Shown in pieces: positions 7,702-15,191 of a stretch of 48,497 nucleotides of DNA. The notes under the pieces were generated by a model. That model did no database searches and was not told the DNA's origin. It saw only the letters and a program-made list of their open reading frames with translations. The stretch is from NCBI RefSeq assembly GCF_002256775.1, contig NZ_NCII01000012.1:1-48497 (forward strand), given 5' to 3'. The first letter of the stretch is position 1, and each line of letters begins with the position of its first letter. This stretch comes from Novosphingobium sp. 17-62-19. Its GTDB lineage: Bacteria > Pseudomonadota > Alphaproteobacteria > Sphingomonadales > Sphingomonadaceae. The position numbers were made by a program, and so were the translations under genes.

Positions 7702-8376
7702 TTGGCCCAGCCAGAAGACCACATACCGGAGGCCACAAACGGCGGTGAAGACAGCCGGGGAGCGGACCAGCGCGCCGCCCCCCGCTTCATGCTGTTGATC
7801 CGGGCTGCCAAGCTGATTGCTGACGATACGAGCGAATTTCTTTGCGTTATCCGGGACGCTTCATCCACCGGTCTGAAAATTCGCCTGTTCAACCCGCTGC
7901 CACCCCATCGCACGCTGGCCGTGGAGATGAGCAATGGTGACCGCTATCCGATAGAACTCGTCTGGAGCGAAGGCGAATTTGCCGGCTTCCGTTTTGGCGA
8001 CGATGTGGATGTGCACCGCCTGCTGGATGAAAGCCATGGGGCCTTTCCCAAACGTCAGGTGCGATTGCGCATTCTTCTGGATGGCATCCTGCATTCAGGC
8101 GGTGAGGCCGTGCGCGTGGCGTTTCAGGACATTTCGCAACAGGGCGCGTGCATCGAAAGCGACAAGTGGCTGCTGATGAACGAACTGGTGCGGATCGAAA
8201 CCGATGTTATGCCGCCGCTCTATGCCAAGGTGCGCTGGCGTAGCCATCCGCGCTATGGTGTGCTGTTTGAACAGACCTTCAAGCTGGACGAACTGGCGCG
8301 GATCGCAGCGCCCCTGCAAACCGGGGAGCACGAACATGATGCGCGCAACCACCCGGAACGCTTTCGGCGAACTTGA
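7702..8376 (+). CDS. Tandem PilZ-domain protein (candidate cyclic-di-GMP effector)
   Basis: Soluble protein of 224 residues with two PilZ-like halves. The first half (about 24-115) has the c-di-GMP motif RxxxR (RAAPR, residues 24-28) and DxSxxG (DASSTG). The second half (about 118-210) has DISQQG, but its arginine motif is reduced to KRQVR, so it may not bind the nucleotide. The start is TTG with AAGGGG about nine bases upstream. The next ATG (7789) would remove the first RxxxR and is less likely. No output domain is present, so it probably acts by protein contact, perhaps on motility or exopolysaccharide (inference). The next genes concern glycan assembly, but a hairpin-bearing gap of 139 bp separates them. 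Confidence 0.85.
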   Translation: MAQPEDHIPEATNGGEDSRGADQRAAPRFMLLIRAAKLIADDTSEFLCVIRDASSTGLKIRLFNPLPPHRTLAVEMSNGDRYPIELVWSEGEFAGFRFGDDVDVHRLLDESHGAFPKRQVRLRILLDGILHSGGEAVRVAFQDISQQGACIESDKWLLMNELVRIETDVMPPLYAKVRWRSHPRYGVLFEQTFKLDELARIAAPLQTGEHEHDARNHPERFRRT

Positions 8377-8404
8377 TCCGTGAGTCTCAGGCGTGATCCG
8401 CAAG

Positions 8405-8435
8405 ATTTGGGTGAACGCTGCGACGTTCGCCAAAC
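8405..8435 (+). terminator. Possible hairpin after the PilZ gene
   Basis: TTTGG...GAACG pairs with CGTTC..CCAAA around a short loop, with one bulge and one wobble pair. No U-run follows, so termination is uncertain. Confidence 0.3.
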
Positions 8436-8515
8436 CCGCGCACATCGTTAACCATCCTTTATCCATTTTCCTCCACCTCTGATCCCGGCAAAGAGCGCTT
8501 TAGACGGGGGTTTTA

Positions 8516-10123
8516 ATGGTTAACGGGACGATTCGCGCCACAAGTGCGACTTCAGCGAACCAGAGCCGCAAGGTTGACGTTGCAATCATCGGCGCAGGGC
8601 CGGCCGGTCTTACCGCCGGATACCTTCTGACGAAGCGTGGCTTCTCGGTGGCGATCATCGAAAAGGATCAGACCTACGTCGGAGGCATCAGCCGCACGGT
8701 GGAACACGAAGGTTACCGCTTCGACATCGGCGGGCACCGCTTCTTCTCGAAATCGCAGCAGGTGGTTGATCTGTGGAACGAGATCCTGCCGGATGACTTC
8801 ATCCAGCGCCCACGCATGAGCCGCATCTATTACGAGGGCAAGTTTTACTCCTATCCACTGCGCGCGTTCGAAGCGCTGTGGAATCTTGGGCTCGTTCGCT
8901 CAACCCTGTGCATGGCAAGCTTTGCCAAAGCCAAGGCGTTCCCCAACCGCACGGTAAAGAGCTTTGAAGACTGGACGATCAACCAGTTCGGCAGCAAACT
9001 CTATTCGATCTTCTTCAAGACCTATACCGAGAAGGTGTGGGGGATGCCCTGCGATGAGATGAGCGCAGACTGGGCCGCACAGCGCATCAAGGGCCTCTCG
9101 CTCTGGGGCGCCGTCACCGATGGTCTCAAGCGCAGCCTCGGGCTGAACAAGCGCCCGAACGACGGGATGCAGACCAAGACCCTGCTTGAAACCTTCCGCT
9201 ACCCGCGCCTTGGGCCGGGCATGATGTGGGACGCCGCGCGCGACAAGATCCTGGCCACGGGCAAAGGCGAAGTGCTGATGGGCCATTCCTTCAAGCAGCT
9301 TGCTGCCGATGGTCAGGGTGGCTGGCGCTTGTCTGCGACTGGCCCTGAAGGCGACCTGATGATCGAGGCGGGCCATGCCATCAGTTCTGCCCCGATGCGC
9401 GAACTGGGCGCGCGCTTACACCCGCTGCCAGCGACCTCGCTTGAAGGTAGCCGCTTGCGCTATCGCGACTTTTTGACCGTTGCACTGAAGATCCGGTCGG
9501 AAGAACTTTTCCCCGACAACTGGATCTACATCCACGACAGCAAGGTGAAAGTCGGCCGCATCCAGAACTTCCGTTCGTGGTCGCCCGAAATGGTGCCCGA
9601 TGAAAGCGTGGCTTGCGTAGGGCTGGAATACTTCTGCTTTGAAGGCGACGATCTGTGGGATTCGACCGACGATGATCTGATCGCGCTGGCAACAAAGGAA
9701 ATGGCGATCCTTGGTCTCGTCAGCCCGGACAAGGTGATCGGTGGCGTAGTAGTGCGTCAGGAAAAGGCCTATCCGGTCTATGACGACGAATATGCCGCCA
9801 ATGTGGCTGCGATGCGTACCGAACTCGAAACGGCGCACCCCACGCTGTACCTGGTCGGCCGCAACGGTATGCACCGCTACAACAACCAGGATCACGCCAT
9901 GATGACCGCCATGCTCACGGTGGAGAACATCGCGGCGGGCGCACGCATCTTTGATACGTGGTGCGTAAACGAAGATGCCGAGTATCACGAAGCGGGTGAC
10001 GAGGGCGCGGAAAACGCGATCCCGGCGCGTGCCGCACTGAGCGAGGATCAGGCTGCGGCTTTGGCCTCGGTGCGCGCTGTGCCTGAGCGGATTGTACCTG
10101 AAAAGCCTGCCAAGGCTGCCTGA
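8516..10123 (+). CDS. FAD-dependent oxidoreductase, UDP-galactopyranose-mutase/amine-oxidase-like
   Basis: Flavoprotein of 535 residues. The N-terminal Rossmann motif GxGxxG (GAGPAG, residues 26-31) is followed by a glutamate-ended strand (AIIEKD) and GGISRTVEHEGYRFDIGGHRFFSK, the pattern of the HemY/UGM-like superfamily. Later blocks include YTEKVWGMPCDEMSADWAA and GRNGMHRYNNQDHAMMTAM, which bind the flavin near the C terminus. Members of this group often sit beside GtrA genes, as here, and are thought to act on sugar nucleotides or lipid-linked sugars; the substrate is not established from sequence. A GtrA gene begins 11 bases after its stop, so they form an operon. The ATG at 8516 follows a weak G-rich site. 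Confidence 0.85.
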   Translation: MVNGTIRATSATSANQSRKVDVAIIGAGPAGLTAGYLLTKRGFSVAIIEKDQTYVGGISRTVEHEGYRFDIGGHRFFSKSQQVVDLWNEILPDDFIQRPRMSRIYYEGKFYSYPLRAFEALWNLGLVRSTLCMASFAKAKAFPNRTVKSFEDWTINQFGSKLYSIFFKTYTEKVWGMPCDEMSADWAAQRIKGLSLWGAVTDGLKRSLGLNKRPNDGMQTKTLLETFRYPRLGPGMMWDAARDKILATGKGEVLMGHSFKQLAADGQGGWRLSATGPEGDLMIEAGHAISSAPMRELGARLHPLPATSLEGSRLRYRDFLTVALKIRSEELFPDNWIYIHDSKVKVGRIQNFRSWSPEMVPDESVACVGLEYFCFEGDDLWDSTDDDLIALATKEMAILGLVSPDKVIGGVVVRQEKAYPVYDDEYAANVAAMRTELETAHPTLYLVGRNGMHRYNNQDHAMMTAMLTVENIAAGARIFDTWCVNEDAEYHEAGDEGAENAIPARAALSEDQAAALASVRAVPERIVPEKPAKAA

Positions 10124-10134
10124 CTGTAACTCTG

Positions 10135-10557
10135 GTGTCTGAATTGAACGGGATGATCCTGCCGATGATCGACCGCCTGCGCCGCATCACGCTTTTGCGC
10201 TACCTGCTTGCCAGCGTGGGCGCGCTGGCGGTGGACATGGGTTCATTCCTTACGCTGCTTGCATTAGGGACGATACCCGTTGCAGCATCGGCTGCGGGCT
10301 ATTCGCTGGGCATCGTGGCGCACTGGCTCTTGTCCAGTCGCACCGTGTTCACTGACGAAGTTGCTTCGGAGCGCGGTGCACGCAACCGGCAAAAGGCGTT
10401 GTTCGTGGGGTCTGCGCTGTTGGGATTGGGCCTGACAACGCTGATCGTGGCAGCAGGCACAATGATCGGCGTGGATTCGCGCCTTGCCAAAATTGCAGCA
10501 ATCGGCGCCAGCTTCACCGCGACATGGCTATTGCGCAAGCGAGTGGTCTTTCAGTGA
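10135..10557 (+). CDS. GtrA-family polyprenyl-linked sugar translocation protein
   Basis: Small inner-membrane protein of about 140 residues with four predicted helices and the GtrA pattern (LLRYLLASVGALAVDMGSF, then SYSLGIVAHWLLSSRTVF, ending ATWLLRKRVVF). GtrA proteins are proposed to flip undecaprenyl-phosphate-linked sugars. The start shown is GTG; in-frame ATGs at 10153 and 10165 are alternatives, since the conserved part begins after them. It is sandwiched between an FAD oxidoreductase and a large polytopic protein, suggesting one lipid-linked glycan pathway (inference). Confidence 0.88.
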   Translation: MSELNGMILPMIDRLRRITLLRYLLASVGALAVDMGSFLTLLALGTIPVAASAAGYSLGIVAHWLLSSRTVFTDEVASERGARNRQKALFVGSALLGLGLTTLIVAAGTMIGVDSRLAKIAAIGASFTATWLLRKRVVFQ

Positions 10558-10567
10558 GGCTTTGCCG

Positions 10568-12343
10568 ATGTGGGGGGTGATCGACGGTCCTTCGTCTAGG
10601 AGTTCCGACACATCCACGCCATGGGCTGCCGTGCTTGCGGTATGGCTGCTGGGTACCGCGCTGATGCTGTTCGCGGGCTGGGGCGGTTTCTCGCCCGCAC
10701 ACTTCCTCGATGGCGATGATGCGTTGCGATTGCAGCAAGTCCGTGATCTGCTGGCCGGGCAAGGCTGGTTTGACCTTACACAGTATCGTATCGCGCCGCC
10801 AGATGGCGTGCCCATGCACTGGACGCGCGTGGTGGACTTGCCGATTGTGGCGGTAATCGTACTGCTGCGTCCGGTGTTAGGTATGGCGCAGGCCGAAGTG
10901 GTGGCCATCGTGCTGGTGCCTCTGCTGACTTTGCTGGCGGCAATGGCGCTGACAGTCCGGCTGGCCGCCCGCCAGTTCGGAGCCAGGGCAGGCGCCATTG
11001 CGGCGCTGCTGGTGCTGACTGCCGTGCCCGCATCGTTCCGCATGATGCCGCTGCGGATTGATCATCACGGCTGGCAATATGTGCTGGCGCTGGTGGCGCT
11101 CAACGGCATGGCGTCTCGTTCAGTTCTTGGCGGCGGCGTGGTGGCGGGGTTGGCGCTGGCCCTGTCGCTGTCGATCTCGCTGGAGGCCTTGCCGCTGACG
11201 GTGATCTTCGCGGCTGTTTGCGCGCTGCGCCTGCTGCGCGGCGATGACCGCTGGCTGGTGAGTTTCATGGCGAGCCTGGCACTGGGCGGGCTGGCGCTGT
11301 TCCTGATGACACGCGGATGGGGAGATGTTGCTGACTATTGCGACGCGCTTTCGCCTGTTCATCTGGCGGTGTTTGCGTGGGTTGCAGGCGTGTGCGGGCT
11401 GCTTTTGCCCCGGTTGAGGGCGCGGCCTCCGGCACTCAGTGTTGCTGTGCTTGCCATTGCCGGGATCGGCGGTGCCGCGATCATGGGCCTGCGCGCACCG
11501 CAGTGCTTGTCTGCCGATGCCTTTGGCGCGCTTGATCCTTTGGTCAAGACTGTCTGGCTGGGGTCGGTGGTAGAAGGGTTGCCATTCTGGCGACAGGGGC
11601 TGGTTCTGGGCGCAACTATGGTGTTGTTGCCAGCGCTGGGCCTGCTGGCCTGCTGGCGGCTGTGGCGCATGGCGCAGGGCAAGGATGTGCGCGAGTTCTG
11701 GATGGACATGGCGCTGCTATTGGCCGGGGCCACGCTGATCGGCCTGCTGGTGGCGCGCGCCTCTGCGGTGGCGTGCCTGTTCGCAGCGGTTCCGGCGGCG
11801 TGGCAGATTGAGGAGCAGATTGCCCGCTGGTCGGCTGACCGCCTGTTGCTGCGCCGCCTTGCACGCGTGCTGCTGATCATGGCGCTGTTCGTGCCGGGGG
11901 CGGTAGTTGGAGTGGCCGGGTCGACGTTTGATACCGCCAAGCCCAAAGCGACGTCGGCCACAAAGGCGTGCAATTTCGCCGCGCTCGCGCCCGAAATTGC
12001 AGCCATGCCGCAGGCAACAATCCTGTCCGGGCTGGACATAGGGCCGACACTGCTTGTTACCAGCAATCACACCGTAATCGCCACCGCGCACCACCGCGCA
12101 AGCGCCGCGATGCGCGACCTGATTGTTGCCTTCCTCGGCCCGGATCATGGCGCGCGCGCAATCATGGCGCGGCGCGGCGCGACGCTTGTGGTGATCTGTC
12201 CGAGTGGCGGCGAAGCAGGTGTCTATCGCAAACGTGCGCCGGACGGTTTCATGGCCCACCTCGTGAAAGGCCGCACGCCTGATTGGCTGGAGCCGGTACT
12301 GGTCGATCCGAAATCCGGGGTAAAGGTTTGGCGAGTGCGCTGA
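10568..12343 (+). CDS. Large polytopic membrane protein, GT-C-glycosyltransferase-like
   Basis: Protein of 591 residues with about ten hydrophobic helices and a soluble C-terminal segment of about 110 residues. After the first helix comes an extracytoplasmic-type loop with an acidic motif (HFLDGDDALRLQQVRDLL) and then PPDGVPMHWTRVVDLP. This resembles the acidic first loop of GT-C enzymes that use polyprenyl-phosphate sugars, such as STT3 and PMT. That resemblance is my inference; no family name is certain. The ATG at 10568 lies ten bases after the gtrA stop; upstream in-frame codons overlap gtrA and show no hydrophobic or conserved sequence. Position after gtrA supports a role in transferring a flipped sugar. 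It ends convergently, seven bases from the next gene. Confidence 0.7.
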   Translation: MWGVIDGPSSRSSDTSTPWAAVLAVWLLGTALMLFAGWGGFSPAHFLDGDDALRLQQVRDLLAGQGWFDLTQYRIAPPDGVPMHWTRVVDLPIVAVIVLLRPVLGMAQAEVVAIVLVPLLTLLAAMALTVRLAARQFGARAGAIAALLVLTAVPASFRMMPLRIDHHGWQYVLALVALNGMASRSVLGGGVVAGLALALSLSISLEALPLTVIFAAVCALRLLRGDDRWLVSFMASLALGGLALFLMTRGWGDVADYCDALSPVHLAVFAWVAGVCGLLLPRLRARPPALSVAVLAIAGIGGAAIMGLRAPQCLSADAFGALDPLVKTVWLGSVVEGLPFWRQGLVLGATMVLLPALGLLACWRLWRMAQGKDVREFWMDMALLLAGATLIGLLVARASAVACLFAAVPAAWQIEEQIARWSADRLLLRRLARVLLIMALFVPGAVVGVAGSTFDTAKPKATSATKACNFAALAPEIAAMPQATILSGLDIGPTLLVTSNHTVIATAHHRASAAMRDLIVAFLGPDHGARAIMARRGATLVVICPSGGEAGVYRKRAPDGFMAHLVKGRTPDWLEPVLVDPKSGVKVWRVR

Positions 12344-12350
12344 AGCGCGG

Positions 12351-14030
12351 TCAGCTTACCATTGTGGCCACGTCAAACGCCACGGACATCCGCTCACCCG
12401 AACCGAACCGTCGCGTACCGTGATAGAACGTGCTGGGGAACAGCACCGCACTGCCCGCCAGCGGGGCGAACGTGGCAAGGGGGGGCAAATCCAGTCCGAG
12501 GTCTGGCGGCGAACGACCAAGTTCGAGGCACCCGGCACCGTCCGCCCCGGCATCGGGGGGCACCACCAGATGCGCGGCGGATGACAATATGCCTTGCGGA
12601 TGGATATGCTCGGTATGACGGCCCCCTTCTGTCATGCGGATCGACCAACTGCCGCGCAGGAACCATGGACGGTCACGGTGCCGAAGGAGGGGGTGGGTTT
12701 CATCGGCAGGTGGCAGGTCCGCGCGGAAATCGGCAAGCATGTCGTCGATTGCCGCACGCAGGGTGCGCAGTTCCGGCTCCATCCGATCGAACAGCCCCCC
12801 CCACGTCTGGCTGCCACTGCGCACTGACTGGCCGATCGGGGGGAGTGAATTTGCGTGCAAATCACGCAGGAGCGTGACCAGATCTGCCAGAAACGCAGGC
12901 GAAAGGCCAAGCGAGCGCTGCGCATAAAGGCCGGGCTGGCAATGCAGCCACTGCGCACGCGGGTCGTCCAGCATCCGCCACGCCAAATCTCGCAGCGCCC
13001 ATGCTGAAATCATGTCCGGGCTTTGCGCAACAATTTCTGCCAAGAGCACCTCGGCGCGGTCAGGTGTGCGTTGGCGCAGGCGATGACGGGCTTCCGCCAG
13101 TTTGAATTCCGCGGTTTCCACGGTGAACGCCGAGAAGATTTCGTCGGTCCGCGCAAGATCACCTGCCGCACCGGCGTGTTCCGCCTCCGCAAGTGCAAGC
13201 GCCAGATCGTCAGGCTGCGCCGAAAAAGCGCGTCCGGCTACAGCGGCAGCCTCGGCGTGACGGTCGGTGCCGGAAAGCGCAGCGGCCCAGGCGAGCGGAA
13301 TGGCCGGATCATGTGGAGCGGCGGCAGCGGCCTGTGCAAAGTGATCGCAAAACCGGTCGGTCTCTCCAGCACCCCACCGCAACTGGGCGAGAAAAAGAAG
13401 GCCATCGGTCCATGCCGGCAATTGGCTGACCAGCGTTTCGGCAAGCTCACGCGCTTCGACCATCCGGCCCGAACAAGCCAGAGCCTGCGCATAACCCAGA
13501 AATGCGGCTGCATCCGCACGATTGTGCGGAAGCGCCTGTTCAAAGCGGGCGCACATGTCCGTCTCGCCGCGCTCCAGCGCCACCCGTGCACGCCCATGCA
13601 GGCCACGGGCATGGCTGGCTTCGATCCTGAGCAGCGCGTCATAGGCGCGGGCGGCTTCATCCAGCTTGCCCAGTTCCCGCGCGGTCGCCGCCCGGACGGC
13701 CCAATATCGTGAAGCCTTGGCGAAAGACTTTTCCTGCCTGACCAGCAATGCCAGCGCATCAGTTGCACGCCCCAGACGTGAGAGCGAAATGGCGCTGTTG
13801 CACAAGGCTTCCGCGTGATGTGGATCGGCAGCCAGTGCGGCCTCAAAACGAATCAGCGCGTCATCATGCCGGCCTGACGAGGCCAGAAAGCTGCCGAAGC
13901 TGTTGAGCAGCGGAGCGCTCCCGGGAAAAGCAGCGATGCCTTGCGCAAAGATCGCATCGGCCTCTGCCAGATCGCCCGCAGCCTTTGCCGCCATCGCGCG
14001 ATCACGCCATTGCTGCGCAGTAAGCGTCAT
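12351..14030 (-). CDS. TPR protein fused to a 2-oxoglutarate/Fe(II) oxygenase-like domain
   Basis: Protein of 559 residues. Residues about 1-330 are tetratricopeptide repeats (for example GDLAEADAIFAQGIAAFPGSAPLLNS, GKLDEAARAYDALLRIEASHARGL). The C-terminal ~190 residues match the putative 2OG-Fe(II) oxygenase family: an iron-binding HxH region (HTEHIHPQG), then PSTFYHGTRRFGSGERMSVAFDV with the distal His and the 2-oxoglutarate-binding Arg. It probably hydroxylates a protein or peptide held by the TPRs (inference). The start overlaps the stop of the upstream oxygenase gene by four bases (ATGA), so they are translationally coupled. The divergent gene beyond that partner is a TonB receptor. Confidence 0.85.
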   Translation of the reverse strand: MTLTAQQWRDRAMAAKAAGDLAEADAIFAQGIAAFPGSAPLLNSFGSFLASSGRHDDALIRFEAALAADPHHAEALCNSAISLSRLGRATDALALLVRQEKSFAKASRYWAVRAATARELGKLDEAARAYDALLRIEASHARGLHGRARVALERGETDMCARFEQALPHNRADAAAFLGYAQALACSGRMVEARELAETLVSQLPAWTDGLLFLAQLRWGAGETDRFCDHFAQAAAAAPHDPAIPLAWAAALSGTDRHAEAAAVAGRAFSAQPDDLALALAEAEHAGAAGDLARTDEIFSAFTVETAEFKLAEARHRLRQRTPDRAEVLLAEIVAQSPDMISAWALRDLAWRMLDDPRAQWLHCQPGLYAQRSLGLSPAFLADLVTLLRDLHANSLPPIGQSVRSGSQTWGGLFDRMEPELRTLRAAIDDMLADFRADLPPADETHPLLRHRDRPWFLRGSWSIRMTEGGRHTEHIHPQGILSSAAHLVVPPDAGADGAGCLELGRSPPDLGLDLPPLATFAPLAGSAVLFPSTFYHGTRRFGSGERMSVAFDVATMVS

Positions 14031-14755
14031 CGGTCCCGTAGCCAGCCCGTTATCGCATAGCGGGCGCGGGGAGCGAACGGCGGGACATACGTCACCTGAT
14101 GCAATTGAGGCACACGAAGCAGGTTGAGCGTGTTGAAACGGGGCTTCCAGCCGCAGATCACATCGCCGTCCTCGTCAAGGAAGTTGAGGTAACCACCCCA
14201 GTCTGGCTGCCAGTCTGCTGATGTCAGGTTAAGGACATAGGCAACACGCCAGCCCTCCATGACATGACTGTCGTTGTGCACGGAAAGAAAATCGCCCGGT
14301 CCGTAAAGCGTCGCCTGCGCATCGGCTTTCACCAGTTCGGGAATGCCGGTCACCTCGCGGACAAGGTCAAGGAACGGCGTATCGTTGAGATGCTCCAGCA
14401 CCAGATCATGCGGCCCCGAGGCACCCCCTGCCTGCAAGTAAGCGTCGAGGATCGCGTACTGGGTAAAACGCACGGCATATTCACCTTTGGCGGCGGAACG
14501 GTGGATCGTATCGATCAGTTCGCGCTGCTTCGGCGGCGGCATGACCGAAATCTGGCGCGCATCAATCCGCTGCGCCCCGCTACGGCCGACTTGCCACGCA
14601 ATGCCCCAAGGCGTTTGCCGAGCAATGATGTCCTGAAGGTTCGCCGCGGATTCAGGCGTTAACAGGTTGCGAATCTGTACACGGCCATCGCGGGCAAACC
14701 GGCGAGCGGCCACACCACGGTCGATCCCGGAATCGAGGTCGAATATCCGGATCAT
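14027..14755 (-). CDS. Prolyl-4-hydroxylase-like 2OG-Fe(II) oxygenase
   Basis: Protein of 242 residues. The double-stranded beta-helix core carries the iron-binding HxD (HNDSH), then GWRVAYVLNLTSADWQPDWGG, the distal His in LHQVTYVPP and Arg in RARYAITGWLRD, matching the P4H/2OG oxygenase superfamily. No signal peptide is seen, so it is cytoplasmic. I chose the ATG at 14755 (MIRIFDLD); an in-frame start at 14806 adds 17 unrelated residues. It overlaps the TPR-oxygenase gene by four bases and is divergent from the 981-residue TonB receptor across 436 bp. Related receptor/2OG-oxygenase/TPR neighbourhoods occur in Sphingomonads and Caulobacter (general recollection). The substrate is unknown. 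Confidence 0.85.
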   Translation of the reverse strand: MIRIFDLDSGIDRGVAARRFARDGRVQIRNLLTPESAANLQDIIARQTPWGIAWQVGRSGAQRIDARQISVMPPPKQRELIDTIHRSAAKGEYAVRFTQYAILDAYLQAGGASGPHDLVLEHLNDTPFLDLVREVTGIPELVKADAQATLYGPGDFLSVHNDSHVMEGWRVAYVLNLTSADWQPDWGGYLNFLDEDGDVICGWKPRFNTLNLLRVPQLHQVTYVPPFAPRARYAITGWLRDR

Positions 14756-15191
14756 CTGTTGCAGGGCTTCATGGTTTGTTGATGCTAGTCCGGCGTGACT
14801 GCGCAAGTCAATTGTGCACGCAAATGTACGCAGGGTGGTTGCAGATGAAATTTAACCTCACCGGGAAAGATTTGCGAAGATGCACCGCACCTGAACGCAA
14901 TATTGTGGCTAAAATACCCGCCCTTGCGCGCCAAATGCTGTCAATGCGGCAATTTGGCAGGATTCGCGTGGTGTTGCACGGTTGCAACATCCCATTGCCT
15001 TAGGCGGTTTGCCATGTTGCATTAGCTTTACAGCATTCCCGCAGTGTGGCGAAAGAGTCGATAGTTTGCGGGCGGTCGGTTGTTGCAGGCGAAACTTTTC
15101 GTCAAGGACCCAAGCCATTGCAATCTACAAGACAGGGTTGGGCTGGCGCTTCCATCGGGCGCGCTGTCAGACTTAACAGGAGGACTGATTA
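14756..15191. promoter_or_regulatory. Divergent regulatory region with repeated TGTTGCA half-sites
   Basis: No gene is supported in this 436-bp gap. It contains TGTTGCA at 14972-14978, its inverse TGCAACA at 14983-14989 (a perfect 7-bp inverted repeat with spacer CGGT), TGTTGCA again at 15015-15021 and 15081-15087, and a lone TTGCAA near 15119. Such clustering suggests a regulator that controls the receptor and/or oxygenase genes. I see no cobalamin or other riboswitch core. Confidence 0.5.

Noticed and set aside
14756-15191. Cobalamin riboswitch upstream of the TonB receptor
   Set aside because: The characteristic B12-box sequence and the expected set of helices are not present.
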